Source: Actinomycetes bacterium
GTDB taxonomy: Bacteria > Actinomycetota > Acidimicrobiia > Acidimicrobiales > RAAP-2
Length of the DNA: 10,023 bases
NCBI GenBank assembly: GCA_021802025.1
Contig: JAKABC010000048.1
Span: forward strand, 1-10,023
Direction: 5' to 3'
The position numbers and the translations under genes were made by a program. This document shows, in pieces, positions 6,567 to 10,023 of the stretch (its first letter is position 1; each line of letters starts with the position of its first letter). A model generated the notes under the pieces. That model ran no database searches and was not told the DNA's origin. It saw nothing but the letters and a program-made list of their open reading frames with translations.

Positions 6567-7334
6567 TTACACACGAGCGGGACGGGACGGGATCGACGGG
6601 GTACCGACCCCTCGCCCGCTCACCGACGCCACCCGCGCCCCGAAGTAGTAACTCAACGGCTGGGGCGGATCCGAGCCGGACGCTCCCGGGACGATCGGGT
6701 GAGCCGTGACGGCCCCGCACCAGTAGAAGCCGTCGACCCGGGATGCGCGCACCGCGATCGGCGTCGAGGAGCCGGGCAGCCTTACGATCATCGTGTACGA
6801 GACGATGCACCGGCTGGTCGCGGGAGTGCCGTGCTGCTCGTCGGTGCCGTAGAGCCAGAACGAGGCGAGGGCCCCCGGTGCGAGCGTGACCGTGGGGATG
6901 GACCGCCCCCTCGTCAGGCCGCCGAGGTCATTACCGATACGGCCGTACGAGCGCCTTTCGGGTACCGCGAGAAGGTGGGGACGCGTATCGTTCGCTCCGA
7001 CGCCGTACACCCCAACGAAGTGGACCATGGCGTAACCCCGCAGAGAGCACGCGCGGGAGCCCACGTTGCGAATCCAGATGAGGTTGTTCACGCTCCCCGC
7101 ACCAACCACGGCGTTGTAGGTCGTGACTCGCAGCGCAGAGTTGACACAGACAGGGACGGCAGTCGCGCCGACGATCGACCGTGACCCCAAAGCCGGAAGC
7201 CCCACGGCCACCAGAACGGCAGTTGCAATGAGCGAAGCGGCGCGTCGCACGACGTCAGTCTGACACCGGCGCCGACGGCCCGGTCGCGTCGGGAGCGGTA
7301 GACGTTCATCTACGGTTCTGATCTGGGCACGCAC
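6567..7334 (-). CDS. Secreted DUF4232-like protein
   Basis: A protein of up to 255 residues of unknown function. The hydrophobic stretch ASLIATAVLVAVGLPALGS (about 33-51), after a run of arginines, looks like a signal peptide or a single N-terminal membrane anchor. The exported part resembles the actinobacterial DUF4232 domain: a first Cys in VCVNSALRV, a strand with IRNVGSRACSLRGY, then VTLAPGALASFWLYG and a later Cys pair in SRCIVSY and FYWCGAV. The four exported cysteines could form two disulfides. The listed start is GTG at 7334, 24 nt after the upstream GNAT. A GTG at 7250 would begin directly at the RR of the signal peptide and is equally plausible, since neither has a clear SD. GC content (65-67% in three counted lines) is below that of neighbouring housekeeping genes. 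Why it sits before hss is not apparent. Confidence 0.75.
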   Translation of the reverse strand: MRAQIRTVDERLPLPTRPGRRRRCQTDVVRRAASLIATAVLVAVGLPALGSRSIVGATAVPVCVNSALRVTTYNAVVGAGSVNNLIWIRNVGSRACSLRGYAMVHFVGVYGVGANDTRPHLLAVPERRSYGRIGNDLGGLTRGRSIPTVTLAPGALASFWLYGTDEQHGTPATSRCIVSYTMIVRLPGSSTPIAVRASRVDGFYWCGAVTAHPIVPGASGSDPPQPLSYYFGARVASVSGRGVGTPSIPSRPARV

Positions 7335-7358
7335 GCAGAGTCCTTGAAGGTCGGCTGA

Positions 7359-7973
7359 CTACCGAACCAGTGCTATCAACTTCGGAGCGACTGCGGGCCA
7401 ATCATCCTCGATGATTGAGTACATCGCAGTATCGCGGTAAGCCGATTCCTCTCCGACCACTTGCGAGGGCTGCCAACGACGAAGAACGCCTTCGAAGGAC
7501 GCGCCGAGACGCACAATCGCCGCCTTCGCTCGCTCATTGCGGTCATCGGTCTTGATATCGACTCGAGCGACATTCCAGCGGTCGAACGCGTGAGTCAGCA
7601 TCAGTAGCTTCGCTTCGGTATTGATGCCTGAGCGTTGGGCCGAGGCTGCCAGCCACGTCCCACCAATTTCCACCGCATACGGAACGGTGTGGCCCGGTCG
7701 CGAACGAAGTGTCAAGAAACGTGTCACGCCGACCACGCGATTGGTCGTCGCATCCACTTGCACGAACGGCACAACGAGACCACGGTCGAAGTCTCCCAAC
7801 AGCTCGTCGACGTAGGCGGACATCGCACTGTGTCCTTGCGGAACCACCGTGAACGCGTACGTCGATCGATCCTCACTCGCGGCCTCGACCAGTGCCGCGA
7901 TATGACCGCTCGCCAATGGTTCGAGGTGGACGCGGCGACCCGCCAACGCGGGAACTGCGATGCCCGGTGTCAT
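7359..7973 (-). CDS. GNAT acetyltransferase, RimJ/RimL type
   Basis: A 204-residue acetyltransferase of the RimJ/RimL-like GNAT group (PF13302 type), whose members acetylate protein N-termini or small amines and antibiotics. Visible family marks are GRRVHLEPL (12-20), EIGGTWLAASAQRSGINTE (about 102-120, the acetyl-CoA binding region of this subgroup), KLLMLTHAFD, RVDIKTDDRN and IVRLGASFEGVLR (about 153-165). The RimJ group uses a diverged acetyl-CoA loop, so the absence of a textbook RxxGxG is expected. The start is ATG at 7973, immediately next to the TAA of the preceding GNAT, with no bases between. Its GC content (53-63% in four counted lines) is well below the 73% counted in the gene next door, which suggests recent acquisition. 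The substrate is unknown. Confidence 0.88.
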   Translation of the reverse strand: MTPGIAVPALAGRRVHLEPLASGHIAALVEAASEDRSTYAFTVVPQGHSAMSAYVDELLGDFDRGLVVPFVQVDATTNRVVGVTRFLTLRSRPGHTVPYAVEIGGTWLAASAQRSGINTEAKLLMLTHAFDRWNVARVDIKTDDRNERAKAAIVRLGASFEGVLRRWQPSQVVGEESAYRDTAMYSIIEDDWPAVAPKLIALVR

Positions 7974-8420
7974 TTACTGCCCGTCAAGAACTTCTACCAA
8001 GAAACGGTAGACATTCGTGTCGCGCTCGACGAACCCGACGCGTTGGTAGAGCGCGTGGGCCGCCTCGCGCGATGGCCGACTCGTGAGGTCCACGGTGCGT
8101 GCACCGGCGCGGCGGGCGTCCTCGAGTGCGCGACGGGTGAGGGCCTCGCCCACCCCTCGACCGCGCGCATCCTCGTCCACGACGACGTCCTCGATCCAGG
8201 CGCGCACGCCGGTGGGGATCGAGAAGAGCGCCAGGGTGAGGGTGCCGACCACACGGTCACCGTCGCGCGCGAGGTAGAGCGTGGTCGTCGGAGAGTCGAC
8301 GATCTCGCGAACCAACTCGAGAGTGAGGAGTGGCGCGCTGGTCGAGAGCTGGGCCACGAGAGCGTTCAGGTCCGCGACGAGCTCGTCGTCCACCGAGGTG
8401 GCGGCCTCGACCTCGATCAC
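7974..8420 (-). CDS. GNAT acetyltransferase (single-domain)
   Basis: A 148-residue single-domain GNAT. The core is WIEDVVVDEDARGRGVG (75-91), with the acetyl-CoA loop RGRGVG at 86-91. LTSRPSREAAHALYQRVGF (112-130) is the usual C-terminal helix and beta-bulge strand. The start is the GTG at 8420, which overlaps the NUDIX stop by 4 nt (GTGA). The open frame extends much further upstream, but that part is antisense-like shadow of the NUDIX gene in another frame. The stop (TAA) is directly followed by the ATG of the RimJ-like GNAT. High GC content and the overlap with the NUDIX gene mark it as native to this operon. The substrate is not evident; small GNATs of this kind include amine acetyltransferases. 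Confidence 0.9.
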   Translation of the reverse strand: MIEVEAATSVDDELVADLNALVAQLSTSAPLLTLELVREIVDSPTTTLYLARDGDRVVGTLTLALFSIPTGVRAWIEDVVVDEDARGRGVGEALTRRALEDARRAGARTVDLTSRPSREAAHALYQRVGFVERDTNVYRFLVEVLDGQ

Positions 8421-9106
8421 GGCTCCCCCCGCCAGACCGGGCGGCGCAGGTCGTCGTAGTAGACGTCGTGAACCTCGCCGTCTATGGCGGCGAAGACCGG
8501 ACCGGCCCACCGCTCGGCGCCGATGATCGGGCTCGGCAGGTGGTCGCGCTCGAACCAGCCGACGTCGAGCACCTCCTGGGGGTGGGGGTGGAGATCGCCC
8601 CCCACGGCCCGACAGAGGAAGAGGAGTGAGTAGAGGGGGATGCGTGACTCGCCCAGGCGCATCCCGTCGAGCACGCCGATGAGCCGGATCGGCTCGACGA
8701 GCACGCCGGTCTCCTCGCGGACCTCCTTGACGACGACCTCGGGAGCGGAGTAGCCCACGTCGCACCACCCGGTCGGGTAGAGCCAGTAGCCCGAGTCGGA
8801 GCGCTGGATGAGCAGGAGCCGACCCTCCCCGTCGGTGACGGCCGCGCCGACGGCGACCTTGGGCGTCTGGTAGCCGGCGACCCCGCGCCCGACCTCGGCC
8901 AGCCACTGGGTGACGACGCCCCCGGCGTCGGGCACTCCCTCCAGACCCGCGTCGGCGGCGGCCCGAATGTCGGCCGCGATCGCTAGGACCTCCTCGAAGC
9001 GCTCGCGCTCGTAGGGGCTGTCGGAGAAGCCGAGCCCCGTCTTGGCGACGCCGGCCAACGCCTCGGCCCAGCGCCGGAGCGTCTTCTCGGGGACGTCGCC
9101 GGCCAC
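8417..9106 (-). CDS. NUDIX hydrolase with N-terminal NUDIX_N domain
   Basis: A 229-residue pyrophosphohydrolase candidate. Residues about 5-50 (including GLGFSDSPYERERFEE) match the helical N-terminal domain found in a class of NUDIX enzymes acting on nucleoside-diphosphate-linked compounds such as ADP-ribose. The NUDIX fold begins near VAVGAAVTDGEGRLLLIQRSD (84-104), and the 23-residue NUDIX box spans 113-135. The box keeps the metal-binding E128, E131 and E132 and the final G134, but has Tyr119 where the first Glu is expected and Lys127 in place of the conserved Arg. So metal binding should be possible while a usual Glu-Arg salt bridge is lost. The start is GTG at 9106, 6 nt after the hemQ stop; AGGGG overlapping that stop may act as a weak SD. 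It shares a 4-nt overlap with the downstream GNAT. The substrate cannot be named from sequence. Confidence 0.9.
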   Translation of the reverse strand: MAGDVPEKTLRRWAEALAGVAKTGLGFSDSPYERERFEEVLAIAADIRAAADAGLEGVPDAGGVVTQWLAEVGRGVAGYQTPKVAVGAAVTDGEGRLLLIQRSDSGYWLYPTGWCDVGYSAPEVVVKEVREETGVLVEPIRLIGVLDGMRLGESRIPLYSLLFLCRAVGGDLHPHPQEVLDVGWFERDHLPSPIIGAERWAGPVFAAIDGEVHDVYYDDLRRPVWRGEP

Positions 9107-9112
9107 GATCCC

Positions 9113-9799
9113 CTAGCCGAGGGCCGCGTCGAGGACCTCGTCGAGGGTGCCCACGATGCCGGTGTAGAAGGGGCCGAACTCGCCGTAGAGGGTGGAGCCC
9201 TCGTCGTAGCGCATCGTGTAGACGCACTCTTTGAGGTCGTCGAGGTGCACGGCGAACAGCGACACGCCCCACTCCCAGTCGTCGAGCCCCGTGGAGCCCG
9301 TGACCAGCTGCAGGACCCGCCCCCGGAAGGTCTTGCCCGTCGAGCCGTGCTCGCGCATCAGGCCCTCGCGGCGCTCGTAGTCGAGCGCGTACCAGTTGTT
9401 GGTCTCCCCACGACGCTTGGACATCGGGTAGAAGCAGAAGGCCCGCTTGCCCTCGGGCGGCAGGACCGGGTAGAGCCGGGCGTTCATCATCGCCTCGGGC
9501 ATGCCCTGGGCGTACTCGCTGACCTCGGTGACCGAGACGTAGGAGTCATCGACGCGCAGGCCCGCCCCCTGGACTCGGGACTGGAACCGGCGGATCTCCC
9601 AGAGGTCGGGACCGATCACCATGAATCCCACGTCGGCCTTGGCCCCCAGGAGGGCGAGGGGGATCACCTGGAACCCGGCCGCGACCGCCTCGTCGACGGC
9701 TTTTATAAGGGCCGGTCGGTCGACCTCGCCGACCCGGTGACAGAACAGGTGCACGACGGAGAGTCCGCGCGAGGGGACGAGCGGCTCGGGCGTGGTCAC
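9113..9799 (-). CDS. hemQ: Coproheme decarboxylase (HemQ/ChdC, chlorite dismutase family)
   Basis: The last enzyme of the coproporphyrin-dependent heme pathway of Gram-positive bacteria: it removes two propionate carboxyls from coproheme to give heme b. Numbering from the GTG at 9799 (228 residues), the YPMSKRR motif carries Tyr124 (radical Tyr) and Met126. REHGSTGK contains the proximal heme ligand His151. VLQLVTGSTGLDDWEWGVSL contains Gln164, the counterpart of Listeria Gln187, and GEFGPFYTGI closes the domain. No histidine occurs between about residue 21 and His151, so the distal His reported for actinobacterial ChdC is absent. Three starts compete: GTG 9799 with TAGCAT seven bases upstream (leaderless), ATG 9808 with no supporting signal, and GTG 9847 with GGGAG six bases upstream. 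I prefer 9799 because the same arrangement occurs elsewhere in the window, but 9847 is possible. The NUDIX gene follows 6 nt downstream. Confidence 0.93.
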   Translation of the reverse strand: MTTPEPLVPSRGLSVVHLFCHRVGEVDRPALIKAVDEAVAAGFQVIPLALLGAKADVGFMVIGPDLWEIRRFQSRVQGAGLRVDDSYVSVTEVSEYAQGMPEAMMNARLYPVLPPEGKRAFCFYPMSKRRGETNNWYALDYERREGLMREHGSTGKTFRGRVLQLVTGSTGLDDWEWGVSLFAVHLDDLKECVYTMRYDEGSTLYGEFGPFYTGIVGTLDEVLDAALG

Positions 9800-9806
9800 G
9801 GGGCCC

Positions 9807-9812
9807 ATGCTA
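9807..9812 (-). promoter_or_regulatory. Possible -10 element for hemQ
   Basis: TAGCAT (TANNNT) on the minus strand, followed by GGGCCCC and the GTG at 9799. The layout resembles the divergent promoters near 4460. It would give hemQ its own leaderless transcript after the groEL terminator. No clear -35 element is seen, and the call depends on the start choice. Confidence 0.35.
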
Positions 9813-9863
9813 GAGGGGTCGACGGCCCCAGCGTCCGGCCGCCCCACGGTGGACTCCCACGCA

Positions 9864-9895
9864 CGACGGCGCGGGGCCTACGCCCCGCGCCGTCG
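9864..9895 (-). terminator. Strong GC hairpin terminator of groEL
   Basis: CGACGGCGCGGGGC and GCCCCGCGCCGTCG form a perfect 14-bp stem around a 4-nt loop, beginning 21 nt after the groEL stop. The base after the stem on the minus strand starts TGCGTGGGAG, with no U-tract. Such hairpins are common 3' ends in actinobacteria and may terminate transcription or protect the groEL mRNA end. Confidence 0.75.
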
Positions 9896-9916
9896 CGTCC
9901 GGGAGATCAGGTTGAT

Positions 9917-10023
9917 CTAGTAGTCGTCCATCCCCGCGCCCGCGGCGGCCGGAGCCTTCTCCTCGGGCTTGTCGACCACGACCGCCTCGGTCGTGAGGAA
10001 GAGGGCCGCGATCGACGCCGCGT
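9917..10023 (-). CDS. groEL: Chaperonin GroEL, C-terminal end (cut by window edge)
   Basis: Only the last 34 residues of the 60-kDa chaperonin are in the window. They read AASIAALFLTTEAVVVDKPE, then EKAPAAAGAGMDDY before a TAG stop. The TTEAVV-DKPEEK segment is the highly conserved end of the equatorial domain. The tail ends in a short Gly/Ala stretch and MDDY rather than the long GGM repeat of E. coli or the His-rich tail of some actinobacterial second copies. Being minus-strand, its promoter and any groES lie outside. The 14-bp hairpin 21 nt downstream separates it from hemQ. Confidence 0.93.
   Translation of the reverse strand, partial: AASIAALFLTTEAVVVDKPEEKAPAAAGAGMDDY

Noticed and set aside
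6535..6810. N-terminal extension of the hss frame up to 6810
   Set aside because: It overlaps the DUF4232-like gene in another frame, has no similarity to Hss, and the AAGGGAG site points to the TTG at 6534.
7088..7309. 73-codon minus-strand frame with a Trp-rich stretch inside the DUF4232-like gene
   Set aside because: No SD, no recognisable domain, and it overlaps the signal-peptide region of a better-supported gene in another frame.
8421..9272. Upstream extension of the small GNAT frame to 9272
   Set aside because: This stretch is an Arg-rich shadow of the NUDIX and hemQ genes; GNAT similarity begins at the GTG at 8420.
9700..9709. AT-rich decamer CTTTTATAAG inside hemQ, resembling a -10 box
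   Set aside because: No -35 partner at 16-18 bp on the minus strand. It encodes conserved-looking Leu-Ile-Lys codons in the frame, so it is most simply a run of rare codons.

Overview
This 10 kb window is densely coding, GC-rich DNA (three lines that I counted by hand range from about 53% to 73% GC, and most of the window looks like the high end). Coproheme decarboxylase (HemQ/ChdC) beside groEL, GTG as the commonest start codon, 4-nt start/stop overlaps and several starts without a Shine-Dalgarno sequence (SD) all point to a chromosomal segment of an actinobacterium. I would guess a deep lineage such as Acidimicrobiia, but the sequence alone does not prove that. I see no tRNA, rRNA, CRISPR array, insertion sequence or phage gene. 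No gap between genes exceeds about 120 bases.

Right to left on the minus strand, block one starts with the C-terminus of groEL (9917-10023), closed by a perfect 14-bp GC hairpin. After it come hemQ, a NUDIX hydrolase with an N-terminal NUDIX_N domain, a small GNAT acetyltransferase, a RimJ/RimL-like GNAT, a secreted DUF4232-like protein and a bacterial homospermidine synthase (hss). Spacing from hemQ to hss is 32 nt or less throughout, so they could be one transcript. The RimJ-like GNAT and the DUF4232 gene are visibly less GC-rich than their flanks and look like a later insertion.

The hss stop codon abuts the stop of a plus-strand SAM methyltransferase (4480-5082), the only plus-strand gene. 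That gene diverges from block two, which runs from 4439 to the left edge: a YpeA-like GNAT, a YbaK/ProX-like aminoacyl-tRNA deacylase homologue, an O-methyltransferase, a second SAM methyltransferase, cystathionine beta-synthase and the N-terminal part of a cystathionine gamma-synthase/lyase. The last two form the reverse transsulfuration route from homocysteine to cysteine. The methyltransferases upstream produce S-adenosylhomocysteine, the precursor of that homocysteine.

The most interesting points are small. The 40-bp divergent region carries two -10-like hexamers exactly 17 bp apart, both consistent with leaderless transcripts. The hss ribosome-binding site lies in the arm of a hairpin directly after the preceding stop codon. 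The YbaK-like, NUDIX and HemQ proteins each lack a residue regarded as functional in their best-studied relatives. I found no convincing wholly new defence or metabolic system.
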